From the NCBI GenBank assembly GCA_035549075.1, contig DASZRT010000143.1, positions 1-64,000 on the forward strand: a stretch of 64,000 bases of DNA. Direction: 5' to 3'. The notes beneath the pieces were generated by a model. The model saw only the letters and a program-made list of their open reading frames with translations, had not been told where the DNA came from and did not search any database. The DNA is from DASZFV01 sp035549075 (GTDB lineage Bacteria; Myxococcota_A; Polyangia; Fen-1088). Each line of letters opens with the position of its first letter. Position 1 is the first letter of the stretch. Positions 35,458-43,717 of the stretch are shown piece after piece. Made by a program: the position numbers and the translations under genes.

Positions 35458-37004
35458 TCGGACGCGCCGCCGTGTGCGCGCTGGCGTTGAGCGCGTGCCG
35501 GCGCGGCGCCGCGACGGCGAACATGGACGCGCATCTGGGCGCGCCCGGCCCCGGCGACGTGTTCGTGCACCTCTTCGAGTGGCGGTGGACCGACGTCGCG
35601 AAGGAGTGCGAGGCGTACCTCGGGCCCGCGGGGTTCTCCGCCGTGCAGGTCTCGCCGCCGAGTGAGCACGCCGTGCTCGCGGGCTTCCCGTGGTGGCAGC
35701 GCTACCAGACGGTGAGCTACGCGCTCGACGAGAGCCGCAGCGGCACGGCCGACGAGTTCCGCGACATGGTCCGTCGCTGCGCCGCCGTGGGCGTCGGGAT
35801 CTACGTCGACGCCGTCATCAACCACATGACGGCACAGGCGAGCGGCGTCGGCAGCCACGGCACGCGCTTCACGAAGTACGCCTACCCCGGCGTCTACGCC
35901 GCCGGTGATTTTCACGCCCCGCCCTGCGCGATCGCCGACGCCGACTACGTGAGCGCGCCCGATCGCGTGCGCCGCTGCGAGCTCCTCGGCCTGGCCGACC
36001 TCGACACGGGCGCGCCGGCCGTGCGCGCGCGCATCGCCGGTTACCTGTCGTCGCTCGTCGCGATGGGCGTCGCCGGCTTTCGCATCGACGCGGCCAAGCA
36101 CATCGATCCCGCCGACCTCGACGCGATCCTGCGCGATGTCGCCGCTTCGGTCGGTCCCGACGCGCTTCCTACGTATGACTTCGAAGTGATCGACCACGGC
36201 GGCGAGGCGATCCATTCGAGCGATTACCTGCCGACGGGCCAGGGCGCCGTGGCGGCCGCCTATGTCATCGAGTTCAAATACGGCGCCGTCGCCGACGCGT
36301 TCGCGGGCGTGAATGGGCAGTCGATCGCGGGTCTGCGCGCGCTCGGCGCCGGCTTCCTGCCGAGCGAGCGCGCCGTCGTGTTCGTCGACAACCACGACAC
36401 GCAGCGCGCCTCGTCGCTCTTCTATCAAGACGCGCCCGCGTACGATCTCGCGACGGTGTTCCTGCTGGCATGGCCGTACGGGTATCCGCAGATCTTGTCG
36501 AGCTTCGCGTTCGATCGCGCGACGCAGGCCGGCCGCGATCAGGGGCCGCCGTCGGACGCCGCGGGGCACACGCGGCCCGTGTGGCCCGCGGGCGCGACGG
36601 CGCCCGATTGCGCGACGGACGCCGACGTCCTGACCTTGCCGCCGCAGCCCGCGGGCCGCTGGCTGTGCGAGCACCGGCGCCCGTTCGTCGCGCGGATGAT
36701 CGCGTTCCGCAAGGCGACGGCTGACGCGCCCACGGTCACGAACGAATGGGACGACGGCGCCGACGCGCTCGCCTTCGGCCGCGGCGCGAAGGGCTTCGTC
36801 GTCGTCAACAACGGCGCGGCGGCGCTGCACCGGACGTTCACGACGAGCCTTCCGGCCGGATCGTATTGCGACGTCTACGGCGGCGCGCTCGACGCCGGCC
36901 ATTGCACGGGCACGGCGATCGCGGTCGCCGCCGATGGCTCGGCCGACATCGCGGTCACCGCGGGCTCGGCCGTCGTCGTCCACGCTGGCGCGCGCCTCCC
37001 CTGA
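35454..37004 (+). CDS. GH13 alpha-amylase, probable lipoprotein
   Basis: A 516-residue alpha-amylase that cleaves alpha-1,4-glucan. The short signal ends in LALSAC (Cys15). GH13 conserved regions: I, VDAVINH (118-124); II, GFRIDAAKH with nucleophile Asp212; III, YDFEVI with acid/base Glu244; IV, FVDNHDTQR with stabiliser Asp315. The opening GDVFVHLFEWRWTDVAKECEAYLGPAGFSAVQVSPPSEHA is typical of animal/actinobacterial-type amylases (subfamily GH13_32-like). The C-terminal beta domain is present (about 430-516). It is coupled by overlap to the jelly-roll lipoprotein and followed 23 bp later by the GH31 gene. Confidence 0.95.
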   Translation: MIGRAAVCALALSACRRGAATANMDAHLGAPGPGDVFVHLFEWRWTDVAKECEAYLGPAGFSAVQVSPPSEHAVLAGFPWWQRYQTVSYALDESRSGTADEFRDMVRRCAAVGVGIYVDAVINHMTAQASGVGSHGTRFTKYAYPGVYAAGDFHAPPCAIADADYVSAPDRVRRCELLGLADLDTGAPAVRARIAGYLSSLVAMGVAGFRIDAAKHIDPADLDAILRDVAASVGPDALPTYDFEVIDHGGEAIHSSDYLPTGQGAVAAAYVIEFKYGAVADAFAGVNGQSIAGLRALGAGFLPSERAVVFVDNHDTQRASSLFYQDAPAYDLATVFLLAWPYGYPQILSSFAFDRATQAGRDQGPPSDAAGHTRPVWPAGATAPDCATDADVLTLPPQPAGRWLCEHRRPFVARMIAFRKATADAPTVTNEWDDGADALAFGRGAKGFVVVNNGAAALHRTFTTSLPAGSYCDVYGGALDAGHCTGTAIAVAADGSADIAVTAGSAVVVHAGARLP

Positions 37005-37027
37005 CCACGAAGACGAGAGGACCTTGG

Positions 37028-39463
37028 ATGACCCACGCCCGAACGCTCGCGCTGCTCGCCCTCTCGACGTCGCTCGCCTGCGCCGTCGCGCCGCCGCCGA
37101 CGCGAACGCCGGCCGCGCGCGCCGGCGCGCCGGTCGTGACGAGCTTCCACGCCGACGCGCACGGCGCGACGCTCGACACGACGGCGGGCCCGCTGTCGAT
37201 CCTCGCCGTCAACGACGACGTCATCCGCGTGCGGGAAGCCGCGGCGCTCGATTTCTCTTGGGCGGTCATCCCCGGCGCGAACGCGCCCACGGGCCACGTC
37301 ACCGTGACCGACGACGGCGCGGCCATCGTCGTCGCGACGCCGCACGTGCGCGCGCGCGTCGAGAAGAACCCGCTGCGCTTCGCGTTCCTCGACGCCGCGG
37401 GTCGCGTGCTCGACGAAGACGCGCGTGATCGTCCCACGACCTTCGGCGCGCGTGGCTTCCACGTCGAGCGCGCCATGCCCGCCGACGCGCACTACTACGG
37501 CCTCGGCGACAAGAGCGGCCCGCTCGATCGCCGCGACCAAGCCTTCACGAACTGGAACACCGACGCCTACGCCTGGCAGGAGTCGACCGACCCGCTCTAC
37601 AAGACGATCCCGTTCTATCTGTCGCTGCGCGCCGGCCGCGCCTTCGGCGTGTTCGTCGACGATCCGTGGCGCTCGTGGTTCGACTTCGGTAAGGCGGCGC
37701 GCGACGTGCTGAGCTTCGGCGCCGAGGGCGGCGCGCTCGACCTGTACTTCATCGCGGGCCCCGCGCCCAAAGACGTGCTCGCGCGCTACGCCGCGCTCAC
37801 GGGCACGCCGCCGCTGCCGCCGCTGTGGTCGCTCGGCTTCCAGCAGTGCCGCTACTCGTACTACCCCGAGGCGCGCGTGCGCGAGGTCGCGAAGACCTTC
37901 CGCGACAAGAAGATCCCGGCCGACGTCATCTACCTCGACATCGACTACCAGAAGGACAACCGCCCCTTCACCGTCGACCACGATCGCTTCCCGCACTTCG
38001 AGCAGATGGTGCGCGACCTCGGCGACGAGGGCTTCAAGGTCATCGCGATCACCGATTTGCACCTCGCGAAAGCGCCGGGCCAGGGCTACCGCCCGTACGA
38101 CGAAGGCGCCGAGGGGAATCACTTCGTGCACGCCGCCGACGGTTCGGTCTACGTCGGCAAGGTGTGGCCCGGCGACAGCGTGTTCCCCGATTTCACGTGG
38201 GCGCCCGCGCGCGCGTGGTGGGGCACGCTCTACCGCGGCTTCGTCGACGCCGGCATCGCCGGCTTCTGGAACGACATGAACGAGCCGTCGGTGTTCGTGC
38301 CCGAAAGGACGATGCCGCTCGACAACGTCCACCGCGTCGACGGCGGCGGCACGGCCACGCACCGCGCCGTGCACAACGTCTTCGGCATGCAGAACTCGCG
38401 CGCGACGTACGAGGGCCTGCTGGCGCTGCAAGGCGATCGCCGCCCGCTCGTGCTCACGCGCGCGACCTACGCGGGCGGCCAGCGCTACGCCGCCTCGTGG
38501 ACGGGCGACAACACCAGCACGTGGAACCACTTTCGCATCGCGATCCCGATGCTCATGAACCTGGGATTGTCGGGCTTCGCGCTCGTGGGCGACGACATCG
38601 GCGGCTTCCGCGGCAGCCCGACGCCCGAGCTGCTCACGCGCTGGATCGAGGTGGGCGCGTTCAACCCGATCTTCCGCGACCACACCGAGAAGGGCACGCT
38701 CGATCAAGAGCCGTGGGCGCACGGCGCCGAGCACGAGGCGATTCGCCGTCGCTACATCGAGGCGCGCTACCGCTTGCTGCCCTACATCTACACGCTGGCC
38801 GAGGAGGCGTCGCGCACGGGCGTGCCACTCATGCGTCCGTTCTGGCTCGATCATCCCGATTCCGAGACGTTCACCACGAACGATCACGCGTTCTCGTTCG
38901 GCCCCGATTTGCTCGTGCAACCGAAGCTCGACGAGACGCTCGACCCGCTCGAGGTCGTCGTGCCGCGCGGGCCTTGGTACGACTACTGGACGGGCGCGCG
39001 CCTGGCCGGCGATCAAAAGCTGAGCACGAAGCCCGCGCTCGACGAGCTGTCGGTGCTGGTGCGCGGCGGCGCGATCATCCCGCACGCGCCGCTCGTGCAA
39101 TCGACGCACGAGACGCCGAAAGGCCCGCTCGAGGTGCGCGTCTACCCCGGTCCCGATTGTCGCGGATCGCTCTACACCGACGACGGCGTCTCGTTCGGCT
39201 ACAAGCGCGGCGTGTTCCTGCGGCTCGGCTTTTCGTGCGCCGAGACGCACGAAGGCGTCACCGTCGACGTCGCGCGCCCCCAGGGCTCGTACGTGCCGTG
39301 GTTCAAGGAGCTCGCGTTCGAGGTGTACGGCGCGCCGTCGAAGCCGAAGTCGGTCACCGTCGACGGCAGCGCGCGCCCGTTCACGTGGGACGCGCGAAGG
39401 AAGACCGTCACGGTCGTCGCGCCGTACGCCGCGACCGCCTCGCACGTCGCGGTTGTGTATTGA
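37028..39463 (+). CDS. GH31 alpha-glucosidase, probable lipoprotein
   Basis: An 811-residue retaining alpha-glucosidase of family GH31. The signal ends in LSTSLAC (Cys18). The N-terminal beta-sandwich carries HYYGLGDKSGPLDRRDQAFTNWNTDAYAW. The catalytic barrel has the nucleophile in FWNDMNEPSVF (Asp416), the acid/base in SWTGDNTSTWNHF (Asp494) and RDHTEKGTLDQEPW. The C-terminal sandwiches are complete. The substrate loop WNTDAY and the closeness to a GH13 amylase suggest action on malto-oligosaccharides released by it. The ATG follows an AGAGGA site. It is the last gene of the plus-strand glucan operon; the methyltransferase gene begins 25 bp later. Confidence 0.95.
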   Translation: MTHARTLALLALSTSLACAVAPPPTRTPAARAGAPVVTSFHADAHGATLDTTAGPLSILAVNDDVIRVREAAALDFSWAVIPGANAPTGHVTVTDDGAAIVVATPHVRARVEKNPLRFAFLDAAGRVLDEDARDRPTTFGARGFHVERAMPADAHYYGLGDKSGPLDRRDQAFTNWNTDAYAWQESTDPLYKTIPFYLSLRAGRAFGVFVDDPWRSWFDFGKAARDVLSFGAEGGALDLYFIAGPAPKDVLARYAALTGTPPLPPLWSLGFQQCRYSYYPEARVREVAKTFRDKKIPADVIYLDIDYQKDNRPFTVDHDRFPHFEQMVRDLGDEGFKVIAITDLHLAKAPGQGYRPYDEGAEGNHFVHAADGSVYVGKVWPGDSVFPDFTWAPARAWWGTLYRGFVDAGIAGFWNDMNEPSVFVPERTMPLDNVHRVDGGGTATHRAVHNVFGMQNSRATYEGLLALQGDRRPLVLTRATYAGGQRYAASWTGDNTSTWNHFRIAIPMLMNLGLSGFALVGDDIGGFRGSPTPELLTRWIEVGAFNPIFRDHTEKGTLDQEPWAHGAEHEAIRRRYIEARYRLLPYIYTLAEEASRTGVPLMRPFWLDHPDSETFTTNDHAFSFGPDLLVQPKLDETLDPLEVVVPRGPWYDYWTGARLAGDQKLSTKPALDELSVLVRGGAIIPHAPLVQSTHETPKGPLEVRVYPGPDCRGSLYTDDGVSFGYKRGVFLRLGFSCAETHEGVTVDVARPQGSYVPWFKELAFEVYGAPSKPKSVTVDGSARPFTWDARRKTVTVVAPYAATASHVAVVY

Positions 39464-39488
39464 CGCCGATCGGATCGACAGTCGTGAC

Positions 39489-40577
39489 GTGAGCGGCCTC
39501 CTCGATCGCGTCCTGTGCCCGCGCTGCGGCGGCGCCCTCGACGTGCACGCGCCGGCGTGCGGTGCGTGCGGCGCGCGCTTCCCACGCGTGGGCGCGATCC
39601 CCGTGTTGCTCCCCGAAGCCGAGGCGCACGTTGCTTTGTGGCGGCGGCAGCTCGCGAAGCTGCTCGCGAACGGCGCCTCGACGCGCACGAGCCTCGAGGC
39701 CGAGGCGCGGGCGCCGGGGCTCGGTGCCCTCGCGGCGGCACGTCTCGCGGCGCTCGCGCGCGCCGTGAGCGATCAGGTCGACGACTTCGCGGCCGTGCTC
39801 GGCCCCGCGCTCGGCGGCCCCCTCGACGAGCCGACGCCGGGGTTGCCCCGCGGCGTCGTCGAGTACATCACCTACCTCTACCGCGACTGGGGCTGGACGG
39901 GCCCCGACGCGCGCGAGAACGAAGCGGCGCTCGCGGCGCTGCGCGAAGTCGCGAGCGCCCCGCTCGGGCGCACGCTGGTCGTCGGCGCGGGCGCGTGCCG
40001 GCTCGCCTACGACGCGCACCGCGCCCTCGGCGCCACCGAGACCGCCGTGCTCGACATCGATCCTTACTTGCTCGTCATCGCCGAGGCCGTCGTGCGCGGC
40101 CGCGCCGTGCGCCTCACCGAGGCGAGCCTCAACGTCGCCGAGTCGAGCCGCGTCGCGATCGCGTGGACGCTCGCCGCGCCCGCGCCGCTTGCGCCAGACG
40201 CGTTCCACGTCTTCCTCGCGAACGGCCTCGCGCCGCCGTTCGCGCCCGCGACCTTCGACACGATCGTCACGCCGTGGTTCATCGACCGCGTGCCCGACGA
40301 TCTTCCGGCCTTCCTCGAGACGCTGCGCGGCCTGCTCGTGCCGGGTGGCCGCTGGCTCAACCAGGGCCCCCTCCTCTATCCGGCCGAGCGTCCGCTCGCG
40401 CAGCGACTCGCGCGCGACGAGATCGCCGAGCTGACGGCGGCCCACGGATTTCATTTGGGAAAATCGACATCGGAGAGCCGCCCCTACCTCGTGTCGCCGC
40501 TCTCGGGCGCGGGCAAGATCGAGCGCGTCATCACTTTCGAAGCCACCCTGCCTGCCGCCCGCAAAGCCCACGTCTAA
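39489..40577 (+). CDS. Zinc-ribbon plus SAM-dependent methyltransferase-like protein
   Basis: About 362 residues from a GTG. An N-terminal zinc ribbon (LCPRCGGALDVHAPACGACGARFP) is followed by a helical segment and a Rossmann methyltransferase domain: TLVVGAGACRLAYDAHRALG (motif I), TAVLDIDPYLLVIAEAV (motif II acidic end) and ANGLAPPFAPATFDTIVTPWFIDRVPDDLPAFLETLRGLLVPGGRWLNQGPLL (motif IV to post-IV). The layout resembles N2227/carnosine-N-methyltransferase-like enzymes, but the substrate is unknown. It ends 4 bp before the DUF1592 gene, so the two are likely coupled; the mirror-image cassette at 45173-49962 has the same order. Confidence 0.78.
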   Translation: MSGLLDRVLCPRCGGALDVHAPACGACGARFPRVGAIPVLLPEAEAHVALWRRQLAKLLANGASTRTSLEAEARAPGLGALAAARLAALARAVSDQVDDFAAVLGPALGGPLDEPTPGLPRGVVEYITYLYRDWGWTGPDARENEAALAALREVASAPLGRTLVVGAGACRLAYDAHRALGATETAVLDIDPYLLVIAEAVVRGRAVRLTEASLNVAESSRVAIAWTLAAPAPLAPDAFHVFLANGLAPPFAPATFDTIVTPWFIDRVPDDLPAFLETLRGLLVPGGRWLNQGPLLYPAERPLAQRLARDEIAELTAAHGFHLGKSTSESRPYLVSPLSGAGKIERVITFEATLPAARKAHV

Positions 40578-40581
40578 TGAC

Positions 40582-42330
40582 GTGGTGGTTTCGTACGCGA
40601 AGCGCGCGGCGCTGATTTTGCTCGCCGCCTTCGGCAGCGGCGCCTGCACGGGCACGGTCTCGGGCCCCCGCGGCGGCACGAGCACGGGGCCGTCCCCCAG
40701 CGCAGGCACGACGGGCGCGTCGGGAGGCGGCACGGGCGCGGTCTCGACCACCGGCGGCACCGGGGGATCGGGATCGGCGACGGGCCCCAGCGATCTGCTG
40801 GGTCTGCCCGACGGCGCCGAGCCGCTCGCGCGCCTGCACAAGCTCACGATCTCCGAGCTCACGAACAGCCTTCACGATCTGTTGGGCACCGGCGCGCCCG
40901 TGTCGGCCGTCGAGCCCGACGACGTCGCCGCCGGGTTCGCGGCCGTGGGCGCGTCGACGGTGGCGATCTCGCCTTCGGGCGTGGGGCTCTACGAAGACGC
41001 GACGGGCGGCGCGACGACGTTCGCCTTCGCCGATGCGACGCACGCCGCGGCCGTGTTGCCGTGCGTGCCCACGGGCGCGACCGACACGGCGTGCGCGAGC
41101 CGCGCGCTGGCGGCGTTCGGTCGGCGCGCCTGGCGCCGCCCGCTCACGACCGCCGAGACGACGCGCTTCGTGAACCTCGCCGTCGCGATCGCCGGCGCGC
41201 AAGGCAGCTCGATGCTCGCAGGCATGCGCCACGCCGCGTGGGCGATCCTGCAATCGCCGAGCTTCCTCTACCGCGTCGAGCTCGGCGCGCCCAGCGCCGC
41301 CGACGGCGGTCGCCTCAAGTACAACGACTTCGAGATGGCGTCGCGCCTCGCTGGCGCGCTGTGGGGCTCGGTGCCCGACGATCCGCTGCTCGACGCGGCC
41401 GCGGCGGGCAAGCTCTCGGCGGCCGCCGACGTGCGCGCGCAGGCGACGCGCATGCTGGCCGATCCGCGCGCCCACCGCGCGCTCGCCGCCTTCGTCGACG
41501 ATCTCTACGGCCGGCGCGAGCTCGACGAAGCGACGAAGGACATGACGATGTTCCCGGCGTGGACGACGACGCTGCGGGACGCGATGACCGAGGAGCTCGA
41601 GCGCCGCATCGACGACCTCGTGCTCACGCAGAAGGGCGACTACCTCTCGCTCTACGAGAGCCGCGCGACGTTCGTGAACAACGAGCTCGCGAAGTACTAC
41701 GGCCTGCCGACGCAGCCAATCGATTCGTGGCGCGCGGCGACGCTGCCCGCCGATTCGCCGCGCGTGGGTCTGCTGGGCGCGGGCGCGATCCTCGCGGCCT
41801 ACGCGCTGCCGCAGCGCACGTCGCCCACGGCGCGCGGCAAGTTCGTCAACCTCGCGCTCCTGTGCCGCACGATCCCCGATCCGCCGCCCGGCGTGCCGCC
41901 GCTGCCCGCGACGAGCGACGCCTCACAGACATTGCGCCAGAAGCTGGAGATGCACCGCGCGGCGGCCTCGTGCGCGAGCTGCCACGCGCTCATGGATCCG
42001 ATCGGCTTCGGCATGGAGACCTTCGACACGGCCGGGCAGTACCGCACGCAGGACAACGGCCACCCCATCGACGCGACGGGCATGCTCGGCACGAGCTCGT
42101 TCAACGGGCTCGCGCAGCTGTCGTCGGCGATCCGCGCGCAGCCCGTCGCCGGGCCTTGCCTCGCCAGCAAGGTCTACACGTTCGCGCTGGGACGCGCGCC
42201 CACCGAGCACGACGCGCCCGCGCTCGACGCGCTCGCGACGAGCTTTTCGAAGAACGGCAACAAGGTGGACGCGCTGCTCACCGATCTCGTGAGCAGCGAC
42301 GCCTTCCGCTTCGTGACGCCCGACAAGTAG
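40582..42330 (+). CDS. DUF1592-family c-type-cytochrome-like lipoprotein
   Basis: A 582-residue lipoprotein (GSGAC, Cys22) with a Gly/Thr/Ser linker (about 24-67). The DUF1587/1595/1592/1588/1585 series follows: RLHKLTISELTNSLHDLLG, AFGRRAWRRPLTTAETTRFVNL, AAWAILQSPSFLYRVELG, YNDFEMASRLAGALWGSVPDD, PQRTSPTARGKFVNLALLC, CASCHALMDPIGFGMETFD and a C-terminal VYTFALGRAPTEHD. CASCH (464-468) is a CXXCH heme-c site. Such proteins pair with DUF1552 partners in Planctomycetes and Myxococcota; their role is unknown. The start is GTG 40582 or GTG 40585. Confidence 0.88.
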   Translation: MVVSYAKRAALILLAAFGSGACTGTVSGPRGGTSTGPSPSAGTTGASGGGTGAVSTTGGTGGSGSATGPSDLLGLPDGAEPLARLHKLTISELTNSLHDLLGTGAPVSAVEPDDVAAGFAAVGASTVAISPSGVGLYEDATGGATTFAFADATHAAAVLPCVPTGATDTACASRALAAFGRRAWRRPLTTAETTRFVNLAVAIAGAQGSSMLAGMRHAAWAILQSPSFLYRVELGAPSAADGGRLKYNDFEMASRLAGALWGSVPDDPLLDAAAAGKLSAAADVRAQATRMLADPRAHRALAAFVDDLYGRRELDEATKDMTMFPAWTTTLRDAMTEELERRIDDLVLTQKGDYLSLYESRATFVNNELAKYYGLPTQPIDSWRAATLPADSPRVGLLGAGAILAAYALPQRTSPTARGKFVNLALLCRTIPDPPPGVPPLPATSDASQTLRQKLEMHRAAASCASCHALMDPIGFGMETFDTAGQYRTQDNGHPIDATGMLGTSSFNGLAQLSSAIRAQPVAGPCLASKVYTFALGRAPTEHDAPALDALATSFSKNGNKVDALLTDLVSSDAFRFVTPDK

Positions 42331-42347
42331 GAGGACGCGAGGAAGCC

Positions 42348-43715
42348 ATGGCACGTCCGAGCCGCACGTTTCTCAAGCGCCGCACGTTCCTGCGCGGCGT
42401 GATCGCGGGCGGCGCGAGCGTCGCCGTGCCGCTGCCGCGCCTCGCGAGCATGCTGAACGACAGCGGCACGGCCTACGCCGACGGCAAGGCGCTGCCGGTG
42501 CGCTTCGGCACCTGGTTCTTCGGCAACGGCATCATCCCCGAGCGCTGGGTGCCGTCCTCGACGGGGCAAGGCGCGGCGTGGACGCTGTCCGAGCAGCTCG
42601 CGCCGCTGCTGGCCGTCAAGCCGTGGCTCAACGTCGTCACGGGCTGCACGATCAAGGTGCCCAACAACTCGCCGCACGCGAGCATGCCGTGCGCGGCGCT
42701 CACGGGCGCGCAGACGAGCGGCGGCGGCGTCACGCTGCCGTCGGTCGATCAGCTCGTCGCCAAGGTCAACGGCACGGGCGCGATCTTCCCGACGGGCCTG
42801 CACGTCGGCATCTCGAACACGTCGGGCGCCACGGCGCTCGGCCTCGCGATCTCGTACGCGGGCCCGAACGCGCCCAACCCGCCGAACTACAGCCCCGCGG
42901 GCCTCTTCAAGAATTTGGTTCAGTTCGCGGCAACGGCGGGCACGCCCAAGCCGCCCGATCCCGAGCTGCTCAACCGCAAGCTCGTGCTCGACGCCGTCCT
43001 CGCCGACGCGAACGCGCTGCGCGCGCGCCTCGGCGCCGACGATCAGCAGCGGCTCGACCAGCACCTCTCGGGGTTGAGCCAGCTGCAGCAGCAGATCGTC
43101 GCCGCCGAGATGCCGAAGGCGACGGGCACGATCACCGATCCCGACAAGGCTTATCCCGCGCGCGGCGCCGACGGCGCGATCTCGCGGCAGCGCAGCCAGG
43201 CCTTCGCCGACCTGCTCGTGTTCGCGCTCGCGAGCGATCTCACGCGCGTCTTCTCGTTCATGTTCACGTGCCCGGCCTGCCACGGCAACTACGCCGACTG
43301 CGGCCTCGACGCGACGACCTTCCACGAAGACTACGGCCACCGCCTCTCGCCCAAGGGCGTCACGTACGCGACGACGGGCTTCAACACGGGCGTACGTTAC
43401 GCCATGTCGAACCTCGCCGACTTGCTCGGGCGCATGAAGGCGACGCCCGACGGCGCGGGCACGCTGCTCGACAACTCGTGCGTCTACACGACGTCGTGCG
43501 TGTCCGAGTCGCAGACCCACGGCGGCGTCGACTTCCCGCTGCTCGTCGCCGGCAAGGCGGGCGGCAAGCTACGCACCGACCAGCACCTGCGCCTGCTCGA
43601 CGAGAACGTCAGCAAAGTGCCCTACACGCTGCTCACGGCGATGGGCAGCAACGCGACGTCGTTCGGCATGGCCGAGGGGCAAGTCTCGACGGGCATCTCG
43701 GGGCTGCTGGCCTGA
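42348..43715 (+). CDS. DUF1552-family Tat-exported protein with CXXCH
   Basis: A 455-residue partner of the DUF1592 protein. It has a twin-arginine signal (LKRRTFLRGVIAGGASVAVPLP) and typical DUF1552 stretches: VRFGTWFFGNGIIPERWVPS, LSEQLAPLLAVKPWLNVVTGC, HASMPCAALTGAQT, KLVLDAVLADANALRARLG and LLVFALASDLTRVFSFMFTCPACHGNYADC. The CPACH at 308-312 lies where the paralogue at 45173 has an ordinary WANSENDLQYPW segment, so it may bind heme c. There is a GAGGAAG site before the ATG and an 18-bp gap to the DUF1592 gene. Confidence 0.87.
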   Translation: MARPSRTFLKRRTFLRGVIAGGASVAVPLPRLASMLNDSGTAYADGKALPVRFGTWFFGNGIIPERWVPSSTGQGAAWTLSEQLAPLLAVKPWLNVVTGCTIKVPNNSPHASMPCAALTGAQTSGGGVTLPSVDQLVAKVNGTGAIFPTGLHVGISNTSGATALGLAISYAGPNAPNPPNYSPAGLFKNLVQFAATAGTPKPPDPELLNRKLVLDAVLADANALRARLGADDQQRLDQHLSGLSQLQQQIVAAEMPKATGTITDPDKAYPARGADGAISRQRSQAFADLLVFALASDLTRVFSFMFTCPACHGNYADCGLDATTFHEDYGHRLSPKGVTYATTGFNTGVRYAMSNLADLLGRMKATPDGAGTLLDNSCVYTTSCVSESQTHGGVDFPLLVAGKAGGKLRTDQHLRLLDENVSKVPYTLLTAMGSNATSFGMAEGQVSTGISGLLA

Positions 43716-43717
43716 CG

